DNA of 64,000 bases from Aphrophora alni. Lineage: Eukaryota; Arthropoda; Insecta; Hemiptera; Aphrophoridae. The position numbers were made by a program, and so were the translations under genes. Numbering within the stretch: position 1 is the first letter of the stretch; every line of letters starts with the position of its first letter. Location of the stretch: assembly GCA_963513935.1 (NCBI GenBank), contig OY740768.1, forward strand, positions 36,020,216 through 36,084,215, given 5' to 3'. Below the pieces are notes generated by a model. It worked only from the letters and a program-made list of their open reading frames with translations. It searched no databases and had not been told where the DNA came from. Shown here in pieces: positions 50,271 through 63,362 of this stretch.

Positions 50271-51891
50271 AGGAAAGGAAAACAATGCAGAGATATGACC
50301 AAAATAGTCCAATTAGAAAACAATTTAACGATATTGCTTATTGCAAAGGCATACTGGAGATAACATCGCAAAAATCCACAAAATGGTTAAATTTTTTAAA
50401 ACTGAAATTCCTTTTTTTTTATAAGTCATGTAATTGTTCAAGTATGAAACTAAATCACAATAAACATTTCACGAGGTTTCCATTTAAACAAAACCAATTC
50501 ATAACTAAAAATTATTGTCGATATTTCCACAAAAATGCAGGAGTTACTGTATTTATAGAAATATATCAGACAAAAACGTGAGTAAAATCATCGATGTTGT
50601 TCTTAATATAATTAATTGTGCGTCTAAACAGCGTATTTTATGTACGTCGTTCCTAATTCCCATTAACAGTTCTTCGCCAATTTCTCTCGACAATTTTTGT
50701 TTAAATATTAACCGATATGTTGTGTATAAGTTCTTGACATGTTAGCGAAATTTTATCAACAAAATTGTTTTTCTTTTAATTAATATAACATGATTTTTGT
50801 TATGGCAAATAACAACAACAAAATTAGTTGCAATAATTATATTTTATGATCATACTATCAGACGGACGAATTCGATTCAGCCGTTAGTTGAATGTGATTA
50901 ATTGAACCAATTACAGGTGAATAGAATGTGATTTTCTAAAAATAATGATTATGAACTTAAATCAATGAAAGTGTTGATGTGTTTCTGGACTGTATTCGCC
51001 CATCTTTGAAGTAGGGTCTCATCTTATTGTTATAATTATTATTTATTTCCAAAATTTGAATGCCTTCTATTAAACTATAAAAATGTAAACCCAAAATTCG
51101 AGCACTGATCAATGGGAATATTTCTGTTACAGGGATTATTTTTATTTTGGTTTTAAAACATTTGTTTGAACTTCAGACAATCCTTAACATTCAGTAAAAT
51201 ACAAGTTATATATAAAATTATATTGTGCTTCGACCTATAGTCTTCACAAGACGTAAAAATGAGTTTTGGTTAAATCGAGTTTTATTTACAATATTCTCTA
51301 GATTTTAATGTATTTTACCGATCATTAGGGTTACTTTGGCCCTTCTATTGATTGTTGTTTACATTTTATGTCAATTTTATCGCATTACTGTACTTCTTAA
51401 ACGTCGAAAATATGCCAAATCTCAGTTTGAAATTTAATTATGTAATTTTTGTTCATATAAGAACCTGAAGTCTGAACGTAACAATCATTTTACGTTCTCA
51501 AAACAGTTGTTTATATAGAAACAAGGCTACGCCACAAAATGTAAATCTAAAAGAAACATAATAAACCAAATTTTTAATTATTATACATTATTTTCTAGAA
51601 AGGGTACAAAGTTTACATAATAAGGAAATCCTCATCTTTTAAATATTGCAATTTGAAAATAATAGTCTTGATAAAGTTCATAAAAATACATTACTGTATA
51701 TAGAAATTTCTGTGTATTTTGTCTTTTAATTATTTTTCCAAATAACAAATTGAAGTAAGTTCGCTTTTTTGTATTTGACCGGCCCCCATTTTGTATAAAG
51801 CAAAATAGAGACGAATAATTTGAGCAACATTTTGTATTAAATATATTCTTTGAAATAAGGTGCACGATGTAGGTTTATATTAATTTAATGA
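49890..51891. other. AT-rich intergenic DNA between duplicates
   Basis: Apart from the (AT)n tract, it holds chance frames only (for example a 98-codon plus-strand frame at 50285-50581 rich in Lys and Asn, with no motif). Confidence 0.5.
50221..50265. repeat. (AT)n microsatellite, 45 bp
   Basis: A perfect AT dinucleotide tract. Confidence 0.95.
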
Positions 51892-52272
51892 ATGGAATAT
51901 TTCAAAATGGTCCCAATCCATAAACGATCAAATTTTTTTTTAAGTATAACCTGAAACGATGTGCAAAACCGAACGTAACATAAGATTAAAATTCGGAATT
52001 ATATAAAGTAAAATCAAATGAAAGCTGATTACGACCTGGATTCGTTTCAGTATTTTTCCACTTTATTCTTGAAGCCTAATTTTTATATACACAAGGTCTA
52101 CAGTCTTCATATTCAAACATAATTTGATCAAAATCATATAGGATATTAAATTTGACCTTTAGAGCAATGTTCAGTATTATTTTTCAGTTTTTAACCCACA
52201 TTTTTGGGAAGATAAACACTCACTTTGATCAATTCAAGCTTGGATATGCTCTAAATCATTCTTACTGATTTG
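51892..52272 (+). repeat. ~380-bp direct duplicate, copy 2
   Basis: Partner of 49511-49889, in the same orientation and about 2 kb downstream. Differences are scattered substitutions and one-base indels in T-runs. High identity in otherwise decayed DNA points to a recent copying event. Confidence 0.93.
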
Positions 52273-55200
52273 TATCCCTCTCTTCCCCTAACCCTATCGG
52301 AATTGCCAATTTGTTTTGTTTTTTTTAATAGAAAATATTTCTAACATTTCCATTTTCTATCTTTCCTAGTTTAAAAGCTTTTTTAATCGTTTCGGGACTT
52401 TTTGACGCTCAATAAAAAATAATGTTCGTATTTACATTAATATATTTCTCAAGGTATATTTCGCAAGGTAATATTTCTCGGTGCTCAGAGTTAGTTTTCC
52501 CAAAAATTCTATCATTTGTCCAAAATCACTCGTATCCTTCTCCTGACTCTCATCCTGTCAATATCCAACTCAATGTTATCCAGCTCAATGTAATCTTCAG
52601 TTCCTTATTTTAGTGCAGCTAAATTCAATACATGAATATTTTGTACGATCCCACTATTGTTGTAGTATAGGCTTTAAAATGTGTAGAAAGAAAAGAGGGC
52701 ACTACCCGTTGTAGATTATTGTAAATTACAAATTCAACTGAGATGTTCAAAAGTTTGTTACAATTCTAACGACATCATCTTGTATTACAGTGCAGTGCCT
52801 AGTCGTTCCATCTTTCTCTTGCCATCCTTAATGTTACTAGTTTCAGGCCTAGGCAAATTATAGTTAGCTCAACTTCTGAAATATTAACAAACTAATTAAT
52901 AGTTTATTACCCCTTATTAACTATATTTAACCCAAAATTCATCGTTATATAGAGTTGTTAAATGATTAGTTTTTCTCGTATCTTCTTACTTCGTCATATT
53001 TTAATAATGACTATGATTCCACTCTATATGGAAGAATAGATAATATCCCAACATTTCCTCCCAACCTTTTCCTGTCTTTCAATCTCCACCAAAGCAATTT
53101 TTTTAAACAACGCTATTTGTGTTAATACAACTCAAATTCAAATTTATAACTCTCTTCTCTTCGATACTGTCTTAATTCAACAATAAAACTACGGTGGCCT
53201 TCACTGTATTTTACATATCCTTCCATAAAGCAAAAATCTGATCCTCAATTGATCAGCTGGACTCCGGTAGCCTCTCAAAAACTCCTTTGAATACCACCCA
53301 TCAATAACCTGTCTCTGCAGTAGTTAAAAATACTGTTGGTAATGCGTATGGGGTAGTTTTATCCATTAGGGTACGTCTGCAATTTAAAAGTTAATGTCAG
53401 TATTAAGAGTGCACAAATCCAAGATCCACCCAAACATCGGCAATCTTAACACTTTTTTCTTAGAAATTGATAAAATAAAGACATATATAGGAATTTGTTC
53501 ACACCAAACTTTCATTGGTTAAAAACACACATTTTAAATGGTTTATATTAAACAATTTCTTCATGAACAGAAGGTAAAACACTACTATTAGCTGAAATAG
53601 TTGAATGCAATTGTCGTGTTGATTTTCTCATATTTAAAAATAATTGGAGTTTTTTTTTACTTTTCATTGTATGTAGTTAGATTGCAAGAAGAATAATGAA
53701 AAGTGCTTGCAAACTATATTCTATTCACAGTAAAAAGAAGCATTATTCCGCTATTTTATCTCTAAGATACTACCCTCTTAAGATCGTTAATTCTAAGTAG
53801 CAAACATTTCATTCTGTCATCCTAGATGAGGCACAACTAAACAATATAATTTTGAACACCTTTTCAAGAACATTATCTGACACTTTGCTGGAAATCAATC
53901 CACCGAATAAATCTGCTAAAAACGGAAGATGCTGCTTTCATATTAACCCAGCGGGATTGCAATGTGTTTTCAAATAGCTTCCTCTTGCTACATTCAGCCA
54001 ACTTAAAGACTTACTTTCCAATAGTAGACCTAATGATGTTTGCTTCCATTGCAAAAGTGTGACTTGTCATTTTTATAATTTGATTCTTTCCACAATATAC
54101 ATTCGTCTTAAGGTAAAACTTTTATCTCATCTAGATAAACTGTTAGCTAGTCTCCTATCTAAAAGCAGCAACTCCTGCCTGGTTTTTTGCACTTTTTTCC
54201 ACATTTGTCCAATGTTACATCAAAATACCTATGCTGCCTCAGCAAAGTGTAACTTTATTTTCTAAGACTATGAACTTTCCACTAGGCAGTGATGTTTAAA
54301 TTATTGAAATCAGTAGCCTAATCTTTCAGATTTCATTTAGGTAGAAAATCATATAATTAGTTTTTTTTAAATTTCTTTAAGTATTAAGTAAGTATTTTTA
54401 TATTAACAAATAAATAATATTATTTTCTAAACCCAGTTATTAAACTGTATACTCTGGTATGTATGACGTATACATTGGATCCCTTATAAGTATCCACGTA
54501 CGGCATTACAATGCTTTGTATCTGTAGGGAATATTCATCAGTTAGTTCACAGGTAATCCTCTACTATCGGCAGGATGAATTACTCCTTCGCTTTCACTAA
54601 ATGGATAAATCATATATACTGTACACTGAGAAGGCTTCGTCATATCGGATAATGCAAATGCGTTTATGGAACACCGAACACAAATTCCTGATCCTTGTAT
54701 CTTTGTTCATTGTCAACGTCGCTTTGTTTGTACACACAATCTTACAGTTAACATCTTTAGCTCTGTTAAATTATTTACTATTTTAATTTTTTGTTTTTAA
54801 TTCTTCAATATTTATCGCAAAAACGTAGTAAGTATTTCATTAGGTTTTACTTATTATTGAAAGTATACCATTTATTCTGAGTATTGATAAAGGGAAAGAA
54901 CCTTACGTACATATTATATCCTATGTATTTGTACATGAATGTATTATGTTTATAAAAATAAAAGAAAAGCATTTTCAGTAGAGTTCTGATGTGTATTCGC
55001 TCAGCACCACTGTATGAAATATTTTCCAACAAATTTTTTTATAGCTGAGTAATAAAAGGGGGTTAATTAACATGGGACTATCAAATTTCCGCAGCTTATA
55101 AAAACATAATTATTATGATCTAATTAACATTATTAAATAAGCCATATAATTACCTAATATTTTCATTTGCAAAGTATTAATCAAGTTTTCCTTTTTCTAT

Positions 55201-57884
55201 TTCTTCCTTTTATTGTAATACATGATATTTCATTTTACGACTCTAGAAGTAGGCCTATAGATTCGGAGGATAATGTAAAATCTCTGTTACATTTACTACT
55301 TTTTCGGATAAATATATACAATTTATAATTTGACCGTGACAAATAGATATGAATGTATACAAAATGGATACCTAAGTGGTAACAGTTGTTATAGCCTAAA
55401 CAAACTGTGAATTACTAGTAAAGTAGTTGCAAATAGATTTTTCTTTTCCGTCAAAGTTGGTTCATCTTTTCTAAAAGCTTTATTTCTGTTTTAAAAAAAA
55501 AGGTATAAGAAGAGATTAAAAAGTATGAAAACTGCTTGTTTTTTTTAGAACGAATTAAAAAAACAGTAATTGGAATAACACATTTTTTAATTTAATGTTT
55601 AAAATATTCAAAAGAATGAGAATCCCTATAAAATGGATAGATAAGTAAAATTGAATTGGTACAAATTTACAAAATAACATTTTCCTGTTTAGGGATCAAT
55701 GATCGGTAATTCAAACAAAATTCCTTCAAACTGCTAACCCAATTTATCTAATAATATTAGTACAATTTTCTTCCCTGGTCTTCCTTTTTAATTAGAGAAA
55801 TTTGGGTTGTTTGTAAAAAGAAAAAAATGTATCCGTTCTTTAGATGCGACATTTGCAAAACAAAACTATAAAGTGTTTGTTACACCTGTTTTAGATCTAA
55901 TACAAAATACATAAACAAATCTGAGGATATCCGGACATATTGTCCAGACAGTCTAAGCGAGTGATCTAATCTATCCGTTTGCACTAATTTCATGTTCGGC
56001 AGTTTATGTAAGTTACTATAAGGCCAGATTTCTATATTTTTGTTTTTGAAAAAAAAAACCCTTAACATAATTCGAAAACAAATAAATACTACACCCATTT
56101 TCCTCTTGCATGAAATAGTTTATATGGTTTAACTTTGATTTACCTATGATGCCTTATACACTACGAGATTGTTCTCGGTTTTTAATTTCTATTAAAAAAT
56201 ATAACAGCATCAATCATTCTTCAAATGTCTGACTTTCGATCTTCCTCAATGTCAACTCTCCACTGCTTTCTTTGTTTTTCTCTGTTTCTTCTGCCAAATA
56301 ATTTATATTCTATTCTAGACTGATGACCGAGAATCCTTTTAACAAAAACAACAAATCAATTCCAATCTTTTCTTAGCCCATAAGAAAGATATGTTACAAA
56401 TATATAACATGTCCCAAGCACGACTTTTTACATTTTACATCTCTCTTAACTTTTAGATAATTTGGTATTATTTGATTCGTAGTTCAAATAATACGAAAGG
56501 TAGTTCAAAATGTATGTTAATGTATGTTAAATGTATGTATTAGTTAGTTTAATAACACTTCAAAAAAAACGTTGGTAAAAATGTAATCATTATTTTATTT
56601 TAGCAGTCACCAAACCGCTTCGTAACTAACCAAATTATTATGATAGTTTCCTAGTGTTTTTGTTTTTTTCATCGACTGTGTTTAATTCTCGTTATATATG
56701 TTCATTGATTTTTTTATTACTGTGTATTACGGTTCTTCACTATCTGTAATAATAATAATAATTATACTCATAAACACTGAAAAAATAGTAAATTTGAATT
56801 GAGATTAAATGTATTTTATGGTCAAATTATTTCGGAATGGTTTAGTAAGTAAAAATATAAACATTTCATAATTGAATTCTATAAACTCAAACAAAAATAC
56901 AATCAATATTAGCCTATTTTTATTAATAGTAAAATATTATTTTAATAGAACTGTGCTTCCTTTTCATTTTTGATTTTCTCCAGACACGTAAGAAATCTAA
57001 TGTTTAACTAGATGAGCTACTATATCATTTAAAAAAATTTCAGCTGTCCCTTGACTCATTCTTTTAATCTAAAATTAAAGTTAAAATTAACAATATGCAG
57101 ACGGTTTTTTTCTCAAATACTACCTACTATGATATTCCTTAACGGTAAAACGCATTCTCTAATAAACTGACATATTTATTTTCTTTTATATGACTCATAT
57201 TTGTTTAGGAGGGAAGTTAATAAATTCGCAGGGGGCCTCCTCAGTTTCATGAAGACCCCTTTGGGATCTCATGGAGCAATGGTACAACCTGGTCACAGAT
57301 GGTTGCACCAGTGCCGTGTTCTATAATAAAGCAACATTTTGCTTCATTACTGGTTCGCTCGCCAAATTATTAACTGAATTTTTCATTAAAAATAACAAAG
57401 AATTTTAATATCTTTATGGATTTAAAACAGATTTGCTCCAATAATTCTAAAAAAATTCTTCACAATAAGAAAAATTCAAATTATCTTAGAAAATCGGGGT
57501 AAAAAGATAGGGCATACTAAAACAAGAAGGAGTATTTCATAACTCAATATTCTGTATATTCTGAACAACAATTGTTTTTCTCACTAAGGGGTAGCTTAAG
57601 CGCCTCCCTGATAGTACAACAATAAATGTAACTATTCATGATTATCTTATAAAAAGTCAGGAGCATACGTGACAGTGTTATTCAATTACAAATCTGTTTA
57701 ACAATTTATTTAACATCTTCTGACAATAAACACAACTGTGTACAGTCCTTTCAATTCAAAACTAGTTTCCTTGCAAACTTAGTGACAGTGATAACCAATA
57801 TAGCTTACTTGTTAGTCCCAGTTTCGAACATTAGGCTTTGAAGCCCCAACTTGCATGACTATTTAATTTTCTTCTCCTTGTATT
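52273..57884. other. Intergenic DNA, no confident gene
   Basis: Parts of 52420-54290 are less AT-rich, with pyrimidine-rich tracts, but no frame gives a recognisable domain. A GC-richer patch at about 57220-57320 ('gcagggggcctcctcagttt') is also unexplained. Confidence 0.45.
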
Positions 57885-58115
57885 CCTTGTTGTTTAAAGG
57901 TGAAAACCCCATAATCGTCTTTAATCAAGGAAGAAAACTAAAAAAGTAAAATCCTCGAGTATTCTAGAACCAGTCTCTTAAGAGAACACGCATTGGTTAA
58001 ATGAGACCTTATAAGAAATATGAAAGAGAGAGATCCAACCCAAGGCTACATAAAAAAGATTGTAGATCCAGGTATGTTCCTTCACAATTATGCTAAGTCC
58101 GTACTCACTTGAAGA
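57885..58115 (-). repeat. Dispersed repeat A, copy 4 (reverse)
   Basis: Read on the minus strand: 'gtgagtacggacttagcata', 'acctggatctacaatc', 'ccttgggttggatctctctc', 'tttcatatttcttataaggt', then 'aaagacgattatggggtttt' and 'cacctttaaacaacaagga'. It is more decayed than copies 2 and 3 but shares both ends with them. Confidence 0.55.
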
Positions 58116-58781
58116 AGCCTCTCAAAGTTTACAATTTATCACATTGGTTTGGGTTTATAATCTTTAAATGTCATCAAATGTTATTAAAATGTTTAGAACC
58201 AATGAACATTTTTTACTTTTTTAATTATACTTTTCTGAAATAGGCTTTTCTTAGACTATATTTTTAAATATCTTAAAATCTGAAGCTCTTAAACTATTGT
58301 GTGTAGTGGTAGTGAAGGATTGACACTCGCTTTAACCAATCATCTCGCTTTGGAGATTTTAAATTCATTCCCTGTATACCATATTTTTATCCAATAATGT
58401 AAATGAAATATTATCCTACTGAATTTTCTTCGTATTATTATTCTTAAATATTTTGTTTTGACGTTTCATTTTTTGATTTACCATAAATTATAATATTTTT
58501 ATAATAATTATTATTTACTTAAATGTCCGTTTTTATATAATATCAAATGGGCTTACACTATAGCCTACCAGGCACATTTCGCTCTCAAATTTAATTTTCC
58601 CAGGAGGACCTTAGATTCTCCTCTTTCCCTCTTTTTTGCCTTGTGATATTCCAGGGCAAAGTTCTAGCTGCGCCACTGCCAGGAAATACACCAATGAACA
58701 TTTGACAAATTTAAATCATACCTTAATATTGTTTAGAAGGATAGACAAGTAGTTTGTGCACGTTCATGATCATCGTGATGT

Positions 58782-58819
<38 letters not shown>

Positions 58820-59350
58820 AGAATTTGTAACCACTATGTTCAATATGTTAAATTTCTTAGGAGGTTAAAGTACAAATCACAAGTATATTACATATTTAAT
58901 TAATTAATATTTGTTGGAATATATAATAGACTAGTAACACAAAATATATTGTGAATTAGTTCTTATTATCCATTTTGTTAACATTAACAAATAAATGAAT
59001 TAGAACATAATCCATCTTTATGTAAATTTATCTCTGCTTATGAGCCAGCAGATAAGGTAAATGAACTTCTCTCGTCTAGCTGAAGTAGCTGAGTTTCTCG
59101 TGTTGATATGTTTTATTGACAAATTTATAAAGTAAAAATGAGCTACCACCTTCAGCCCTTACGATAAGACCCAAAATCAGAAGATAATAATAAAAGGATT
59201 CTGTTGTATTAACTTGAACAAAATCGGACAAAATTTTCTATCAACAGAACTTTTTGTAGAAATAATCAAGAAGTGTTTTTGAGGGCAGGAAACATTTCAC
59301 ACCCACATCCTTTGGTAATTCTCTAATAAACAAAATCAAGACGTTTAACC
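58116..59350. other. AT-rich intergenic DNA, no gene seen
   Basis: On the minus strand at about 58640-58680 is 'ggcagtggcgcagctagaac'. It resembles the 'agtggcgtagctagga' phrase found in short dispersed repeats of many animals, but no element could be delimited. An A36 run is listed separately. Confidence 0.45.
58783..58818. repeat. A36 homopolymer
   Basis: An uninterrupted run of 36 A. It could be a retroposon tail; no body or target-site duplication was identified. Confidence 0.9.
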
Positions 59351-59620
59351 ATAGACTCCGATTAGCCTAGTGGGTAGACTTTCGTTTTGTGTGTAAGGGG
59401 TTACAGGTTCGATCGTCGAAGGGGCTCTGAAATTTACGGAGTTGAAACAGAATCCTAAATGAAATGTAGTGAATTCAATTCACGAAAGCCAGAATTATAG
59501 CAAAGAAAATTCGATGTACTGACCTTACATCGCCAGATGAAAAGCCATCAAATAGTTCTAAGTCCCAAAGGAAGTTCTAGGACCAAAAGGGCTATTGCCC
59601 CATGAATTACCAAAAATATC
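59351..59620 (+). mobile_element. tRNA-derived SINE (candidate)
   Basis: The A box 'tagcctagtgggta' (59363-59376) and B box 'ggttcgatcgt' (59406-59416) match the internal RNA polymerase III promoter of tRNAs (TRGCNNAGYGG and GGTTCGANTCC) with 43 bases between their starts. The sequence cannot fold as a tRNA because no acceptor stem closes it. It continues for about 200 bp of unrelated body, including 'gaaattt' and 'ttctaagtcccaaagg', which is the organisation of a tRNA-derived SINE. There is no clear poly(A) tail or TSD, so the 3' end is approximate. Confidence 0.6.
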
Positions 59621-60169
59621 AGCTAACATGATGTGATAGTGCTTACATAACATGTAAAAAAATCCAACTTTCTGAGATACAATTACTAAGAATCAAAATT
59701 AATATTTATGACTTGGAATAAGTTAATTTTAATCAAACACAACTGTTCTTTATCAAATTTCTAGTTCTTGTATTATCGTTAATATGTTGTTGAGGTAAAT
59801 CTAATTGATTTTTTTTAAAGAATTGAAATATATCAAAAACTACTCGAGCTAATTCAATCATATTTTAACCTCAAACTAATTTGCCAAACCTAACGTAAAA
59901 AATATATTATTTCGCGAGTAATTTTGAAAGTTCCAAAAATGAACACTAAACGCTGTTAGATTCAATCAAATCTTTTCCAAATTACTCAAGAATTCTAATT
60001 TTCCTATATGTGTGGTTTGTTATATTTATTTTAGATCATAAATCCCCTAACATTAAGCTCAATTTCGATCAAAATAGTTTAAGTTGATTTTAATATATTC
60101 CATCTTTAGAATTTGATTAAATGACGGCATTTGTTGGATTAGTACCGTTAAATTTGTATTATCTTTTCC
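59621..60169. other. AT-rich intergenic DNA, no gene seen
   Basis: No repeat or coding signal recognised. Confidence 0.5.
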
Positions 60170-60318
60170 TTCAGGAGGTCACTATAGTGAGTACTGGCGT
60201 CGGGATCAAAAGGAACTCTGACTGGATCTACATCTTTTTACAGCTTTGAGTTAGATCCCTCTGTATCACCTTTCTATCAGGCCTCTCTTGACCAACTCTG
60301 GATCTCTTCCGACCATGT
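60170..60318 (+). repeat. Dispersed repeat A, copy 5
   Basis: It carries 'aggaggtcactatagtgagt', 'gactggatctacatc', 'ttagatccctctgtatcacc', 'tttctatcaggcctctc' and 'ttgaccaactctggatctct'. It stops after 'cttccgaccatg', so the 3' half of the family is missing. Confidence 0.6.
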
Positions 60319-61620
60319 TGTTTGTGTTTGTTTTTAATTTCTTAGTTTTCTTCTGTTTTACTTACGTAAGAAAAGTAACCTACGTACTGTATAACTTAAA
60401 GAAAGTACTATTACATTTTTATACTTTTTTTTTAATTTCTTATAGTGTTTAAAAACAAAAAAATCAAAAACACAACTATAAGTACAACCAAATGAGAGAT
60501 TGGAGAAATAGACGTGGACATCAATAATTCAGCTTTAAATATTTTCCATTTATTTACGGACTGGTTTGAAAAGATAAGTTCAAGTTTTTTTTATAAATTA
60601 CAGTATAGCCTAAATATTATCTACAAAACGTGAAAAGCTGGAACTACGATGCTTCTTGCTATGCAAATGACGCTAATAAAAATACATTAAAAATTTGTAT
60701 ATCAGTTTGTGTTACAACGTGTAGTCGTAGTGTAAAATAGAAGTTGGACTTTCATAGAAGGTTGAAGATAATGAAAATATACCCACAAGTAAACATTTAA
60801 ATGTTATGCCTTCCTGCAATAATTTATGTACATATATTTCTTTCTTTTTTTTTATGTATATAGCCTATATAGACTGTACAATTTATAAACTTATATCTAA
60901 AATTAAAAATCATACGTCTACAAATATTATTAACATTTTTTCAATTCTTATTAATTTCATTGGTTGAAGAAAAACATTAAATCTCTATAAATGACAGTGA
61001 GGGTTAATCATTTGAATTTGGCGCGAAAAGGGCGTCTTAAATAACAAAAGGGAACGAAAAGGGTGGATAGAAAATAGGGGACTGGGCGGAGTTATCTTTC
61101 CTTGTTCAATTACTACAAGTTCATTCATGCAAGCTTAGACAATTTCTCACGAGAGTGAGACACTGAACAAAGATCCCTTGATCCTGTTTAAGCCTGCTAC
61201 CTTACGGTCAAATCTTCAATGTAGACAAGCTTAAAACATAAGGTTATAAAGAGAATGTATATTTTCCGATTGTTTTAGTTGTAACCTAATTAATTTAAAA
61301 TAATTATAATGATTATTGTCAATATAAATAAATCTGTAGTAAATCGGAAATAAAATATTACAGTATTAAAAAATTTGATTTAATTTATATTACGAAATTG
61401 TTTTAAACTATTATAATTAAAAGCAAAGTATACAAAATAAACAAAAGACAATGTACCAAATACAGTCGGCTGGTAAAATATTAGTCTATTTTAAATAATA
61501 ATTTATCTTTGTAATAAGTTTTAAATCTACACAAGTGTCATCTCGAATATCTACTTATGTTTAATTGTTGTAAGTACCTAAAATAATTTAAGGCCAAAAA
61601 CGTTATTTCTTTATTACGCA

Positions 61621-61648
61621 TATATAGCCTGCCTATGTAGGCTATATA
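61621..61648. repeat. Perfect 10-bp inverted repeat (hairpin)
   Basis: The arms TATATAGCCT and AGGCTATATA surround an 8-base loop. Its function is unknown. It overlaps the AGGCCTA-like motif style that recurs in the window. Confidence 0.8.
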
Positions 61649-63329
61649 AAAGATTTCTAAACATTTGACTTATTATGAAAATCTAAACCTTAATTTAAAA
61701 TATGTATACTTTTTTTTATCTTTTTTTTAAGAACATACTTTTAACCCTTTAATGAATAATTAAAAGTTATTTAAGTTGACCTCACAATAAGCCTTGAACA
61801 AATTCATAAAATACTGGAACCCTTGAACTTCTCAATATAATATCAGATTCTAATATCAAGTACAGTAGACTATAAGTTAAAACATTTACAGAATTTTAGA
61901 TTTGTCGTAGAACAAATGAGTTGCCCTACATCCAATAAATAAATATTTGATTTGATATATAAATGAATAAATTGTCATCCACAGTTGCTCACAAATTTAA
62001 ACAGTCTAAATAGAAAATGAAAAGAGAAACTACTGGTAACTTTATTTAAGTTTGTAAACTTTTTATAAATTGATAACAACGACTTAGCCATTGGAACTTC
62101 AGATTTTTGAAATAAAGTTGATGTTATGAAGAAGTGTGCTTCTTTATTTACATCAACCATGTGTTCAACCAATACCCTATAATTAATTGAGTTAAGGTAA
62201 AATTTAAGGTTGAACCTAAGATTGTTAACTTTAAAAAACTAAATAAATAAAAAATATGATTATTCGTGGTTAATTATTTATTCATAAATTATAATTAAAT
62301 TTAACGACTAATGGAATCTTTATGAAAATATAATTTACCATACAGCAGATGGTCCATAAGTTATTTATGAAATTCTGGCAAAAATAATGCGTGAAGCCCA
62401 TATATTAGGGCTGAGATGGTATTTTAAACTGGTTCTATACAACGTGTGTTGGTTGCAAGGAACTGTAACTATTCTCTTGATTCAGAAAAGATACACAGGT
62501 ATAATTCAATAGTTAGTGATAAGGCTATACTATTTTAAAATATTTTATAACTGAATTCAGAAATCCTAGGGGTCAATAATCTCGGAAATGATAAGTTTTA
62601 TCAATATATGCTAAAACATTAAAAAAAAATTATTTGGCGCTAGTCTCCATATATTTTGTGGAGGAATATTAGATATTGAAAATATACTGTCCCTTTACAA
62701 ATTGTATATAAACATTTTTGAGGGATTTTTTTTTTATAAGTTTTAAAAAATCGGTTTTTATGTTACGGAAATAAACCACCAAAAGCGAATTAAAATATCA
62801 TCAAAATCATAGAGACCATTTGGTTATTATAAAAACTAACATGCAGAAAATCTCAGATATTGTTTTGAATTTGGTCTCATAGATATCTTACATAAATCTT
62901 ATGTATACCTTATGTTCTCTCTTTTAAAGTTTGTAAAATCAACATTTTCATTAATAAAGAGGAAAAATATTAACTTTTAACTTTAATAACTCAGTTTTAT
63001 TTGAGATTATAAGACCTAATTATAAATCTATAAAACGATGCCTGGATGTCCTTATGTATTTTCTCTTAAGTATATTCCAAACTTTAGAAGAAACTTTAAT
63101 GGTGTTTTGACAAAACTCTTCTTTCGGAAATTTATTTTTCCATCAAAACCCAATTTTATATATTTATTTTATAAACACCAAAATTTTAATATAAAAATTG
63201 CTAACCGGGGACTCCTATACGCCTACTTTTTCGTCCTTTTAAAATTAAAAAAATAATAAAATAATAAATAAAAAATGAATTGTTCCTAGGTTTCTATTTA
63301 ATTGCTCCTCCCCTCCCCTCCTCCTTCTG

Positions 63330-63358
<29 letters not shown>
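63330..63358. repeat. T29 run with polypyrimidine leader
   Basis: An uninterrupted run of 29 T preceded by a C/T-rich stretch from 63301. On the minus strand this would read as A29 followed by a purine tract. Confidence 0.9.

Positions 63359-63362
<4 letters not shown>

Noticed and set aside
59351..59425. A true tRNA gene
   Set aside because: The A and B boxes are present, but the ends do not pair into an acceptor stem and no anticodon arm forms.
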